NCBI GenBank assembly: GCA_903927345.1
Contig: CAIYMO010000036.1
Coordinates: forward strand, 1 to 64,000
DNA from: an uncultured Armatimonadota bacterium
GTDB taxonomy: Bacteria > Armatimonadota > Fimbriimonadia > Fimbriimonadales > Fimbriimonadaceae
Length of the DNA: 64,000 bases
Direction of reading: 5' to 3'
Notes under the pieces: model-generated
Told to the model about the DNA's origin: nothing
What the model saw: only the letters and a program-made list of their open reading frames with translations
Database searches by the model: none
Shown: one piece after another, positions 43,655-51,985 of the stretch
How the letters are laid out: each line of letters begins with the position of its first letter
Numbering within the stretch: the first letter of the stretch is position 1
Position numbers and translations under genes: made by a program

Positions 43655-44638
43655 GTGGCAATTCTTTCGGACAACTGGCAACTAACTCAAGAGAAAACTC
43701 GCACACTTAGCGAGGTGTTTTCGTGCACACGAAAACCATCTTTTTCTGCCCTCGCGCCACTACCGAGTAATGTTGAAGCAATCGAGGCAGGCCTTCTGTT
43801 TAGCCGAGGGATGCAGCAGTTTGTGAGCATCTGTGGACCAAGTGGAGTCGGCAAGAGCGAGATTCTATCGGCCACCCATGCTCACTGTCACGGAGCGGCC
43901 CTCATGAGCGCCGAGCACTACCTTAGCGTTCGCACTCGCATAAGCCCTCGCCAACCCCTCATTATTGACGACTGTCAAGAACTCCTGGGAAAGCCTCGCC
44001 GGATGGTCATGTTTCGAAGCGCCCTCGACCGACGCGTCCGAGGGGGTTGCCCAACGATGCTAAGCTTCACATGCGATCAGCCACCAACCAATGGGTTTGT
44101 TGTGATTCCACAGAGCAAGAGATGGGCGAAGTACGCAATTGAAGCGCCCAACATCGACGAACGACTGCAACTGATCAACCATGTTGCCAAGCAGGAGCAA
44201 ATGGAGATCGGTCCTGTTCTTGGTCAGATCCTAGCTAAATGGCTCGGAGGGACAGGAAGAGGCATACTCGGAGCGCTCCATCGCCTGAAGCTCGAACAGA
44301 CAAGTTGGACAAACTCCCGAGACTCGCTGCGAGCTTGCGGAATTCTTGACGCCTACCTTTCGGGCAATCCGCAGTGGGACTTGCGCCACCGCACTCTTAG
44401 AACAGCTTTGGCTTGCGAATCACTTTTCCCAGATATCAATCCTCAGGAAATGGCCTGCTACACCCTCATCCGCACCGCGAGTCTTTGCGAGCATTCTGTG
44501 GCGCAGTATATGGATCAAACTCCTGGTCACTGCTATGTACGCGCAAACCAGTTTGCTGAACTGAGGAGAACCACCCCGTCTGTCGCACAGGCACACCACC
44601 AGTTTGTCGAGCTGGTGCTTGATAGACTCCTTCGCTAA
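43655..44638 (+). CDS. divergent DnaA-like AAA+ protein
   Basis: 327 residues from GTG at 43655; the frame is open upstream to the strong AGGAGG, so the true start may differ. Walker A is GPSGVGKS (residues 61-68) and Walker B LIIDD (102-106). MLSFTCDQPP, IEAPNIDERLQLI and GRGILGALHRLK correspond to DnaA domain III motifs. The C-terminal ~70 residues align with DnaA domain IV (QEMACYTLIR for RQIAMYLAR), but the DNA-binding RDHTTV signature is changed to TPGHCYV. Domains I and II are absent. It is a DnaA/Hda-type paralogue, possibly a replication regulator; a perfect DnaA box lies upstream. Confidence 0.72.
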   Translation: MAILSDNWQLTQEKTRTLSEVFSCTRKPSFSALAPLPSNVEAIEAGLLFSRGMQQFVSICGPSGVGKSEILSATHAHCHGAALMSAEHYLSVRTRISPRQPLIIDDCQELLGKPRRMVMFRSALDRRVRGGCPTMLSFTCDQPPTNGFVVIPQSKRWAKYAIEAPNIDERLQLINHVAKQEQMEIGPVLGQILAKWLGGTGRGILGALHRLKLEQTSWTNSRDSLRACGILDAYLSGNPQWDLRHRTLRTALACESLFPDINPQEMACYTLIRTASLCEHSVAQYMDQTPGHCYVRANQFAELRRTTPSVAQAHHQFVELVLDRLLR

Positions 44639-44704
44639 TTCTCGTATTCTTGCCAACTACTACATATTCAGATTGCAGTTACAATCGTTTTGGGCAAATA
44701 ACGC

Positions 44705-45988
44705 ATGACAAATCCCGGCGGACTGCCGATCATCCGAGTGTGGTTGCAACCTGAGCACCAGGTCTCGACAGCGAAGCTGTTGCTGACTGGTCACCGGTTG
44801 CCTGCCATCGGCGTGGTTGGTCCTCAGAGGAAGCTGATTGGTCTGGCAACCCAAGCTTCTCTGCACGGTGCGCCTGAGGATGCGGAACTTGCCTCCTACC
44901 TTGTCGAGGCTGGCGATCCAATCTCAATCTATACGACAGTACGTGATGCCGCCAAACTGATTCAGGATTCTGATCATGATTTTCTGCCAGTGATACATGA
45001 AGGGGCTTTTCAAGGCATTCTTTCAGCGAAATCGCTCCTTGGGCGCCTACGACAATCCTTTGACCCGATGACTCAGCTCCCATGGAGCGATGCGCTTCGA
45101 GATTGGGGTGCTGAGCAACTGAGCCTGTCCAATGAGATCGCCATTATCTTTGTGGATCTGAACAAATTTGGGGTTTTCAACAAGCAATTCGGGCATGTCA
45201 TCGGCGATAAGGTTCTGCAAGGCGTTGTTGCAGAGCTCAAAGTCGCGATCGATCCTATTACCGATCTATTGGTTCGCTATGGCGGTGACGAATTCGCGAT
45301 CGGCACTCTGAGAGATCGCGACGATGCGGATGTTTTCGTCAACCAATTGCGTCTGCTCGGCAAGGACCTCATGGTTGACGGTGTTCCCGCTCCAATTAGC
45401 TTCTCGGTAGGCATTCATGGTGGTCGCAGGTCCAAGGTGAGAAACGACATTCACGTCCAGGCGAACCTCGACAATTTGGTTAACCTTGCGAGCCAAGACT
45501 GCATCTCGTCTAAGAATGAGTCCGGAGCCGCTGATGAGAAGGCTTCCCTGGCCGAGACAACTGAGCCGACGCCATCTCACCATCAAAGCAGTACCAATAG
45601 CGAACAGGCCGACTATAACCAAACGTTGCCACCAGGATATGCTGTTGTGGAGACCGTTCAGGCAGATGAGGACCCAAACAGCCTGACCTATGCGGTTGTA
45701 CGTTCCAGCGGTGGGCTGTCAGTGGGAACATCTCTCAAGATGGGACGGTCGTTAGCCGAATCAATCGCCATCGCAACAGCAAAGGCCCTCGAAAAGGCAT
45801 ACCCGGAGTCATCCATAACAATTGACAGTCTTATCGTTACTAAGGCCGGGAGTACCGAACTCATCTCGTTGGAGACTACCGTGGTTCGAGACGGTTTCCA
45901 GCGATCAGTAAAGGCCGAAGTCGAAGCAAACGATGACCTCGGGGAATCTGTTGCAAGTGGAGTAATTTCCGCCTTCTTCGCCGAATAG
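44705..45988 (+). CDS. CBS-GGDEF diguanylate cyclase-like protein with novel C-terminal domain
   Basis: 427 residues, no membrane segment. Residues ~10-120 form two CBS motifs that bind adenine nucleotides. The GGDEF domain has FVDLNKFGVFNKQFGHVIGD and an intact YGGDEF (193-197), so c-di-GMP synthesis is possible; the inhibitory RxxD site is lost (PITD). A Ser/Thr/Glu-rich linker (~265-305) leads to ~115 residues that I do not recognise (VVRSSGGLSVGTSLKMG, LAESIAIATAKALEKAYPES). The domain order suggests control of c-di-GMP by cellular energy. Followed by the Mpa-like ATPase 26 bases later. Confidence 0.8.
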   Translation: MTNPGGLPIIRVWLQPEHQVSTAKLLLTGHRLPAIGVVGPQRKLIGLATQASLHGAPEDAELASYLVEAGDPISIYTTVRDAAKLIQDSDHDFLPVIHEGAFQGILSAKSLLGRLRQSFDPMTQLPWSDALRDWGAEQLSLSNEIAIIFVDLNKFGVFNKQFGHVIGDKVLQGVVAELKVAIDPITDLLVRYGGDEFAIGTLRDRDDADVFVNQLRLLGKDLMVDGVPAPISFSVGIHGGRRSKVRNDIHVQANLDNLVNLASQDCISSKNESGAADEKASLAETTEPTPSHHQSSTNSEQADYNQTLPPGYAVVETVQADEDPNSLTYAVVRSSGGLSVGTSLKMGRSLAESIAIATAKALEKAYPESSITIDSLIVTKAGSTELISLETTVVRDGFQRSVKAEVEANDDLGESVASGVISAFFAE

Positions 45989-46003
45989 GGACCAGTGTGG
46001 GCG

Positions 46004-46009
46004 TAGTAT
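46004..46009 (+). promoter_or_regulatory. -10-like TAGTAT box, 5 bases before ATG
   Basis: TAGTAT ends 5 bases before the ATG at 46015. The 26-base gap after the previous gene contains no Shine-Dalgarno sequence, so a leaderless start from an internal promoter is plausible. Confidence 0.35.
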
Positions 46010-46014
46010 GATTC

Positions 46015-47694
46015 ATGCCTCGCGAATCGCTCGAAATGCTCTCTCTGATTGAGGTTGAGCTACCTTCCGATCAACCGAAGCTTCGCGCCTACGTCAATGC
46101 ACTTAAGCAGACTCTTGAGGCCGAGGAGCGTGACGCGATTGCGAGTGCAGAAGAACTCGCCCAATACCGAGCCGCCTACGAAAAGCTAACTCAGCCAGCA
46201 AACAGAATTGGCGTTTTCCTCAAATGGGTGGAATCAGAAGACTCAACAACGCTCGCCTTCGTTTTGTTAGGGGATAGCGAGTACGTCGTGACTTGGGACC
46301 CGACGATTGATCCTGAGAAGCTCCTACTCGGTACCAGGGTCCGGCTGAACGAAGCGTACGCCATAGTTGGCCTTGCCCCAAACGCCGATTTGGGTTCAAT
46401 CGCGAAGATCTCTGAGGTTTTAGACAAGAACCGCATCCAAATCGGTGGTGATCAGCCCGGCGAGGGGACTCGACTGGTCTTTCGAGCAGAAGAGCTGGCA
46501 GAAGCGACTCTACAACCAGGTGATCGTATTCGGCTAGACCCCACCGGACGATTTGCCGTTGAGCTCCTCCAGAAGTCGGAGAACAAGGATTACTTCGTTG
46601 AGGAAGTGCCCCCTATCTCATGGGATCAGGTCGGCGGCCAGGAAGAGGCAATTAGACTGATTCGCGAAACCATCGAACAACCCCTCCTGCATCCTGAGGT
46701 CTTCGAAGCCTACGGAAAGAAACCAATAAAAGGTGTGCTCCTCTATGGCCCCCCTGGTTGTGGGAAGACGCTTCTCGGGAAGGCTACCGCTCACAACTTG
46801 GCGAAGGAGTACAGCAAGAAGCTCGGAAGAGAGGTGAAGGAGTGCTTCCTCAGCATCTCTGGTCCCAAGATTTTGAATATGTGGGTCGGTGAGACCGAGC
46901 GCATGGTCCGAGAGATCTTCGCAATCGCTCGAGCCCGAGCGAAAGAGGGGCAACTCGTCTTTATCTTTATGGATGAAGCTGAGTCGCTGCTTCGCACACG
47001 TTCATCAGGGCGCAATTTCTCGATGAGCAATACAGTCGTCCCCCAGTTTTGCGCTGAACTTGATGGACTCGTTGAGTTAGAAAACGTCGTCTTGATGCTC
47101 ACGTCGAATAGGCCGGACTACATTGACCCAGCAATTCTTCGCCCCGGTCGTATTGATCGCAAGGTTAAAGTTGAACGTCCATCGAAGGAAGCGTGCCGGC
47201 AGATCCTCAACATCTATCTTCCGGCAACCCTCCCCTTCGATCCTGAGCTCCTCGCAGAAAGCGACGGAGACTCCGACCGTGCAAGAAGCACACTGGTTGA
47301 GCTCGCTACAGAAGAAATATGGCGAAAAACTCCCGCTGCGGAAATCGCCACGATGTACTTGAGAGATGGAAACCAAGAGGTGTTGTACCGAAGTAATTTT
47401 GTGTCAGGAGCTATCTTGGAAAGCATCATTGATCGCTCCAAAGAGAGTGCCATACGCCGCTCTTTGGAGGACCTTAATGCCCAGACTGGCCTAAACACGG
47501 GAGATATCATTGATGCTATTGACAAAGAATTTCTTGAGAATGATATATTGCCGCAGTCAGATCAGGTGGAAGATTGGGTTCAATTACTAGATATGAAATC
47601 TGATAACTGTGTTGCTGTCCGATCTCGTCGAAAAAATCAAGATAAATTCGGGACGAAATCTTACGGAACACGCAGTTTGAAAAGCATTTTCTGA
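46015..47694 (+). CDS. Mpa/ARC-like proteasomal-type AAA+ ATPase
   Basis: 559 residues. The order matches Mpa/ARC: N-terminal coiled coil (~25-65), OB-like barrels (~66-195), then one AAA+ module with Walker A GPPGCGKT (245-252), Walker B IFMDEAE (Asp320/Glu321), VGETERMVREIF and the arginine-finger region ILRPGRIDRKVKVERP. Mpa unfolds Pup-tagged proteins for the 20S proteasome. The C-terminus here ends SLKSIF and lacks the GQYL/HbYX tail that docks to the proteasome; the last ~60 residues are Lys/Arg/Asp-rich and unlike Mpa. No pup, dop, pafA or prcBA genes are adjacent, so the partner is unknown. Confidence 0.85.
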   Translation: MPRESLEMLSLIEVELPSDQPKLRAYVNALKQTLEAEERDAIASAEELAQYRAAYEKLTQPANRIGVFLKWVESEDSTTLAFVLLGDSEYVVTWDPTIDPEKLLLGTRVRLNEAYAIVGLAPNADLGSIAKISEVLDKNRIQIGGDQPGEGTRLVFRAEELAEATLQPGDRIRLDPTGRFAVELLQKSENKDYFVEEVPPISWDQVGGQEEAIRLIRETIEQPLLHPEVFEAYGKKPIKGVLLYGPPGCGKTLLGKATAHNLAKEYSKKLGREVKECFLSISGPKILNMWVGETERMVREIFAIARARAKEGQLVFIFMDEAESLLRTRSSGRNFSMSNTVVPQFCAELDGLVELENVVLMLTSNRPDYIDPAILRPGRIDRKVKVERPSKEACRQILNIYLPATLPFDPELLAESDGDSDRARSTLVELATEEIWRKTPAAEIATMYLRDGNQEVLYRSNFVSGAILESIIDRSKESAIRRSLEDLNAQTGLNTGDIIDAIDKEFLENDILPQSDQVEDWVQLLDMKSDNCVAVRSRRKNQDKFGTKSYGTRSLKSIF

Positions 47695-47738
47695 CGTTGG
47701 TAGGGTTCCCCGCACATCCTCCCCCCCAAAAAACTCCA

Positions 47739-48563
47739 ATGGCAAGTCTTCCAGTCGCTAAATCGTTATCTTCTCAAGAACCCGGTGTCCGGTTTACATC
47801 TGATCTGATGAATTCGTCTGTAAAATTTCAGGTTCACTTTGACATTGAGGTCAATTACCTCTTTGAAGGATCAGCCAGATACTTCTTTGGAAGGACGGAT
47901 TGGAACCTGCCTGAGCGGCGACTGGTCGCATTTTGGGGTACGACGCCTCACCGACTTGTTGATGTATCAACCAATGCGAGACTGGCTACACTTCGCATTC
48001 CGCTCGTTGATTACCTACAATGGGAGTCACCAAAGCCTCTGTTTGAAGGTGTTTTTGAGAACGGAGTCATTATTGAGCCAATTGAGTTAACAGCACCACA
48101 GCGTATGGATCGCTGGTTGCTTGAGTACGCATCAGAAGATCCTAACCTTCGTATGGCAGCGCTGCTCGAGATCCAGGCGGCGATGTTGCGATCCCAGGTC
48201 GCAGTCCCCGCCAGGAAAACATCATCAACTGCAAATTCGGAAGCCGAGCCAGTGATGGTGATGTGTAAATACATCACTGCCAACCTGACGGAATCACTGA
48301 CATCGAGCGATGTGGCTGATATTGCTGGTCTCCACCCCAACTATGCGATGCGGTTGTTCAAAAGATTGACCGGCATGACCATTCAGGAATACGTTGTTCA
48401 TAGTCGCATGGCGAACGCTCAGCGACTGCTGTTGCGATCAAAAGAGAGTGTTGAGGAGATTGGAGAAAAGGCTGGCTTCCAATGTGCAAGCCAGTACTAC
48501 GCAACCTTTAAGAAGTTCACGGGTTACACTCCGCTTCAGTTCCGAAAGCGACACCTGAGCTAA
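47739..48563 (+). CDS. AraC-family transcriptional regulator
   Basis: 274 residues from ATG at 47739; an upstream TTG at 47697 is less convincing. The N-terminal half is a cupin-like sensor (FDIEVNYLFEGSARYFFGRT, FWGTTPHRLVDV). The C-terminal ~100 residues carry two HTH motifs (TSSDVADIAGLHPNYAMRLFK and the AraC signature EEIGEKAGFQCASQYYATFKK). Such regulators typically control sugar uptake; the target here is unknown. Overlaps the convergent phosphorylase by 4 bases. Confidence 0.9.
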   Translation: MASLPVAKSLSSQEPGVRFTSDLMNSSVKFQVHFDIEVNYLFEGSARYFFGRTDWNLPERRLVAFWGTTPHRLVDVSTNARLATLRIPLVDYLQWESPKPLFEGVFENGVIIEPIELTAPQRMDRWLLEYASEDPNLRMAALLEIQAAMLRSQVAVPARKTSSTANSEAEPVMVMCKYITANLTESLTSSDVADIAGLHPNYAMRLFKRLTGMTIQEYVVHSRMANAQRLLLRSKESVEEIGEKAGFQCASQYYATFKKFTGYTPLQFRKRHLS

Positions 48564-49903
48564 GCGGGTCGAACGAGGATTGGTCGCGGTGGCACAGGAG
48601 TTGAGACCACGCTCACCGCGAACCCGACCCGATCATGCGCATACTGATACCCTTCGTCATTCCGGGCATGGACGGTGACGAGAGGTTGCCCCTCGACAAC
48701 GAAGTCACCGATCTTCACGTGGACTTCCAAACCAACCGCTAGATCAATTTCCGACTCCTTGGTCTTTCTTCCCGCTCCCAATTCGAGGGCGATCTCTCCA
48801 AGTACACGTGCATCCACCTTGGACACGCAACCTGCAAACGTGGAGTTGACGCTGTTGATAATAGGAGCTTTGACGAGCCAGCCCTCTTCAGAGAGCTGAA
48901 CGGTTGCTCCTTGTGCCTCAACCCACTCCTGCGCCTTCCGCAGAGCGCGCCCCGATGACAGAGTAGCCTCAACTCGATCTAGGGCATCTCCAGCCGACGG
49001 AGAGAGTCCACTAACACGTAACGTCAACGCAGCGAAGTAGCGGACAAGCTCTCGGAATCGCTTGGTTGTAGAACTGAGTTGATCCTCAGGTTTAGTCAAG
49101 ACTTCGATCGCTTCCTGCACCTCAAGAGCATTACCGATTGCTCTGCCAAGGGGCTGCTCCATATCTGTTATGGCGGCATAGACGTTAAGCCCAGCTTTCT
49201 TCCCCACTCGGACAAGGGCGTCCGCCAGCGTTTCAGCGTGCTGCCGAGTTGGGTTAAACGATCCGCAACCGCATTTCACATCGAGGACAACTGTCTCTGC
49301 CCCTCCGGCGATCTTCTTAGACAGAATCGAGCCCACGATCAGGGGTAGCGAACTAACAGTTTCTGTAACATCGCGGAGGGCGTACAAGGTCTTGTCAGCT
49401 GGAGCTAGGTCAGCGGTTTGTCCAGCGACAACGATTCCGATCTTCTTTGCCTGGTCAATCATCGCCTGTGGCTCAATCTCTGTTGTCATCCCAGGTATCG
49501 CCAAAAGCTTGTCTAAGGTGCCACCGGTAATCCCGAGCCCACGGCCGGACATCTTGACTACCGAGAGACCACATGCGGCAAGGAGCGGCGCAAGGACAAG
49601 CGTCGTCTTATCCCCCACTCCCCCAGTGCTGTGCTTATCCACCCAGGGCTTAGGAACTCCCGTTAAATCCAGTCGCTGACCACTGTCTGCCATTGCGAGC
49701 GTGAAGTCGGCTGTTTCCGCCTCGGAGAGTGGCTTTAGGTACGCAGCCATCAGCCAAGCGGCAAGCTGGTAGTCGGGTGCACTCCGATCAGCAGCGGCAG
49801 CGCAGAGTAAATCCAAATCCTCCCGAGAATGGACCCCACCATCACGCCGAGTCGCGATTAGGCTACGAATGTCTGTTTGGTTATCCTTCTTCTTTCGAGC
49901 CAT
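48560..49903 (-). CDS. pyrimidine-nucleoside (thymidine) phosphorylase
   Basis: 447 residues. The family signature KHSTGGVGDKTTLVLAPLLAA, KMSGRGLGITGGTLDKL and LDVKCGCGSFN (phosphate and nucleoside contacts) identify a DeoA/Pdp-type enzyme that splits thymidine or uridine to base and pentose-1-phosphate. The family cannot be split into DeoA and Pdp by eye. The N-terminus has a Lys-rich lead (ARKKKDNQTD). Probably monocistronic; DUF488 follows in the same orientation upstream. Confidence 0.93.
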   Translation of the reverse strand: MARKKKDNQTDIRSLIATRRDGGVHSREDLDLLCAAAADRSAPDYQLAAWLMAAYLKPLSEAETADFTLAMADSGQRLDLTGVPKPWVDKHSTGGVGDKTTLVLAPLLAACGLSVVKMSGRGLGITGGTLDKLLAIPGMTTEIEPQAMIDQAKKIGIVVAGQTADLAPADKTLYALRDVTETVSSLPLIVGSILSKKIAGGAETVVLDVKCGCGSFNPTRQHAETLADALVRVGKKAGLNVYAAITDMEQPLGRAIGNALEVQEAIEVLTKPEDQLSSTTKRFRELVRYFAALTLRVSGLSPSAGDALDRVEATLSSGRALRKAQEWVEAQGATVQLSEEGWLVKAPIINSVNSTFAGCVSKVDARVLGEIALELGAGRKTKESEIDLAVGLEVHVKIGDFVVEGQPLVTVHARNDEGYQYAHDRVGFAVSVVSTPVPPRPILVRPA

Positions 49904-49921
49904 CGCTGGTTCAAAGCATAC

Positions 49922-50440
49922 TCAGAAAAGCGATTGCTGGAACCCGGCTTGCTCCTGAGCCACGATGCGCTGGGTCTTAAGGGTCTCGTCAGCGTCGATA
50001 TGAATCAACTCGACCCCGCGCTGAAGAAGGGCTTCCCCCAGAAGTCGTGAACGGTGACACGAGTGCGGCTTCTTACACCCGCACATCAGGCAGAGTACTC
50101 GACCCGGCACTTGGGCGGCCTTCAGAAGGACATTGAGACCGAGCTGCAGTTCTGGAACTTCGAACAGCGGGTTGATGTCCACCGAATCCGGGTCCTTGCA
50201 AAGTACTGGCGAATTCTGGACTCCGCCAAGTGTGTCGCCCATGTAAATGTATTTCAAACCAGTCGGAGGCACGAGAACCTCCAGGTTTTGGCGTCGGAAA
50301 TCCTCCCAATAGATTGATTGCGGTACCGAACGCACATCCACAAGATGCGTTACACCGAGCCGCTGGACAAGAGCAATAAACGCGCCAAAACCCCGATTCC
50401 CGTATCCAGCGGTGTAGATATCTGGTATTTCCCCGGTCAT
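49922..50440 (-). CDS. DUF488 domain protein
   Basis: 172 residues. DIYTAGYGNRGFGAFIALVQ, THLVDVRSVPQS, LGG and the Cys-rich VLCLMCGCKKPHSCHRSRLL are DUF488 hallmarks. Function unknown; the conserved CxCxxxxxxCHR could bind a metal or be redox-active. Eighteen bases before the phosphorylase start in the same direction, so possibly cotranscribed. Confidence 0.88.
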   Translation of the reverse strand: MTGEIPDIYTAGYGNRGFGAFIALVQRLGVTHLVDVRSVPQSIYWEDFRRQNLEVLVPPTGLKYIYMGDTLGGVQNSPVLCKDPDSVDINPLFEVPELQLGLNVLLKAAQVPGRVLCLMCGCKKPHSCHRSRLLGEALLQRGVELIHIDADETLKTQRIVAQEQAGFQQSLF

Positions 50441-50473
50441 GCTCGCTATTCATTATGGAACAAGCCCAGAGCT

Positions 50474-51100
50474 ATGGAAAGTGCATGGGCTCTGTGGGCA
50501 GGATTAGGAGGAATGGTGGTGGCGACAGCTGCGACGTCCGTCTTCTGGTCCTGGAAGAACAAGGAACGCCTTCGCTTCGAGAGTGAGGCTCTTCAAAAGG
50601 CAACGCCCTCGGCGAGGGACGGACTCGTCGTATCGGCTCTTGCCATTGACCTAAAGCCAAGTGGTCACGAACCCGCAGGCTGGTTCTCGGACCTGATCCC
50701 GATGCTCGACGAGATTGTGGCAAAAACCAATCTTCGGAGAGTTGGAGCGTTTCAAGGGACCTACATGGTTGTGGGAACCGATGAACGAGTGGCGAGCAAT
50801 GCCCTCCGGTCTGTCGCACAGACCGCGCTGGACCTCCGAGATCGGGTGATGCTCTACTCAGCGATGCGGGAAGTTCCGATGGCTTGTGGATGCGGCATCC
50901 ACGCAGATATTGTTCCCACGATCGGACTTGGCTCAACCGTCGCTTTGAGTCAGCTGTGGAGCGAGACCTTATCGCTCGCCGACCGAGCGAGCGATGGTCG
51001 CGTTGACTTGAGCAAACAATCTGCCGAGTGGCTCGGCAACGAGTTTGACATTGCAATGCTCGGCGAGCGCCCGGTACTGCAAGCCCGTAAAGCTGCCTAG
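50474..51100 (+). CDS. membrane-anchored degenerate nucleotidyl-cyclase-fold protein
   Basis: 208 residues from ATG at 50474; the frame is open upstream but would overlap DUF488. One N-terminal transmembrane helix (ALWAGLGGMVVATAATSVFW) precedes a domain that reads as a class III cyclase fold: VVSALAIDL, LRRVGAFQGTYMVVG for the usual gG-x-x-x-k-x-x-GD, ALDLRDRV, CGCGIHADIVPTIGLGS and LADRASDGRVDLS. The metal-binding Asp and substrate residues are not evident, so it is probably inactive and may be regulatory. Convergent with the ABC permease. Confidence 0.6.
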   Translation: MESAWALWAGLGGMVVATAATSVFWSWKNKERLRFESEALQKATPSARDGLVVSALAIDLKPSGHEPAGWFSDLIPMLDEIVAKTNLRRVGAFQGTYMVVGTDERVASNALRSVAQTALDLRDRVMLYSAMREVPMACGCGIHADIVPTIGLGSTVALSQLWSETLSLADRASDGRVDLSKQSAEWLGNEFDIAMLGERPVLQARKAA

Positions 51101-51103
51101 CCC

Positions 51104-51982
51104 TTACTTGATTCCCGTCATAACGATGCCCTTGACGAAGTATCGCTGACCGAGCAAGAACAAGATGATAATCGGAATCATGACCAAAACCGAACCTGCC
51201 ATCAGCAGCTCCCACTGGTTTTGGTTAGCGGCTCGATACGTCGCAAGTCCTAGCTCAAGGGTCTGATTTTCAGGGCTGTTCAGGATGATCAGCGGGCCCA
51301 TGAATTCCTTCCAGTTGTAGATAAAGCTGAATATCCCAACCGTCGCCATCGCAGGTCCCATGTTAGGCAACAGGAGTCGCCAGAAGATCACGGAGTGGCT
51401 AGCTCCATCAAGAAGCGCAGCCTCATCAATATCTCGTGGAATCCCCATGAGGAACTGTCGCAACAGGAAGATGTTGTAAGCACCACCGCCAAAGAAGGCC
51501 GGAACGATGAGCGGCTTGAATGTGTCGATCCAACCGAAGTATTTCCAGAGGGCGTACTGCGGGATCATCGTGACGATCCCTGGCAGCATCATGGTGCTGA
51601 GCAGGATCATGAACAGTCGATCTCGACCTGGGAACTTGAGCCTCGCGAATCCGTACGCGACGATCGAAGAACTAAACATCACGCCGAGCGTTGAGAACGT
51701 CGCAATGATCACAGAGTTGCGGAAGAACAGGAAGAAGGGTGCGTTCTTGTTGGAGAGCACCTCTTGGTAGTTCGAGAACGCCCATTCTTTTGGAAGAGCC
51801 CAAACCGAAGAGCCCGCCAACTCGCCAGCCGACTTCAGCGACATGACAACCATGATGTAGAACGGAAGTAGCGAGAGGACGACTCCAGCGACCAGTACAA
51901 CCCACAAGAGGAACCGAAGAACGCTAGCTGTACGCTGCGCCTTGTCCGCTGACTGTTGCCAAATTTGTGATTGATTTTGCAT
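51104..51982 (-). CDS. carbohydrate ABC transporter permease (MalG type)
   Basis: 292 residues with six transmembrane segments. The EAA loop DIDEAALLDGASHSVIFWRL, which docks the ATPase, and the C-terminal GQRYFVKGIVMTGIK are typical of CUT1 permeases. It lies 3 bases after the fused binding protein-permease gene and completes the membrane channel. No ATP-binding subunit is adjacent; a shared MsmX-type ATPase elsewhere is likely. Confidence 0.93.
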   Translation of the reverse strand: MQNQSQIWQQSADKAQRTASVLRFLLWVVLVAGVVLSLLPFYIMVVMSLKSAGELAGSSVWALPKEWAFSNYQEVLSNKNAPFFLFFRNSVIIATFSTLGVMFSSSIVAYGFARLKFPGRDRLFMILLSTMMLPGIVTMIPQYALWKYFGWIDTFKPLIVPAFFGGGAYNIFLLRQFLMGIPRDIDEAALLDGASHSVIFWRLLLPNMGPAMATVGIFSFIYNWKEFMGPLIILNSPENQTLELGLATYRAANQNQWELLMAGSVLVMIPIIILFLLGQRYFVKGIVMTGIK

Positions 51983-51985
51983 GGC

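Noticed and set aside
50318-51100. Cyclase-like gene starting at 50318
   Set aside because: It would overlap the DUF488 gene by more than 120 bases; ATG at 50474 gives a clean membrane anchor.
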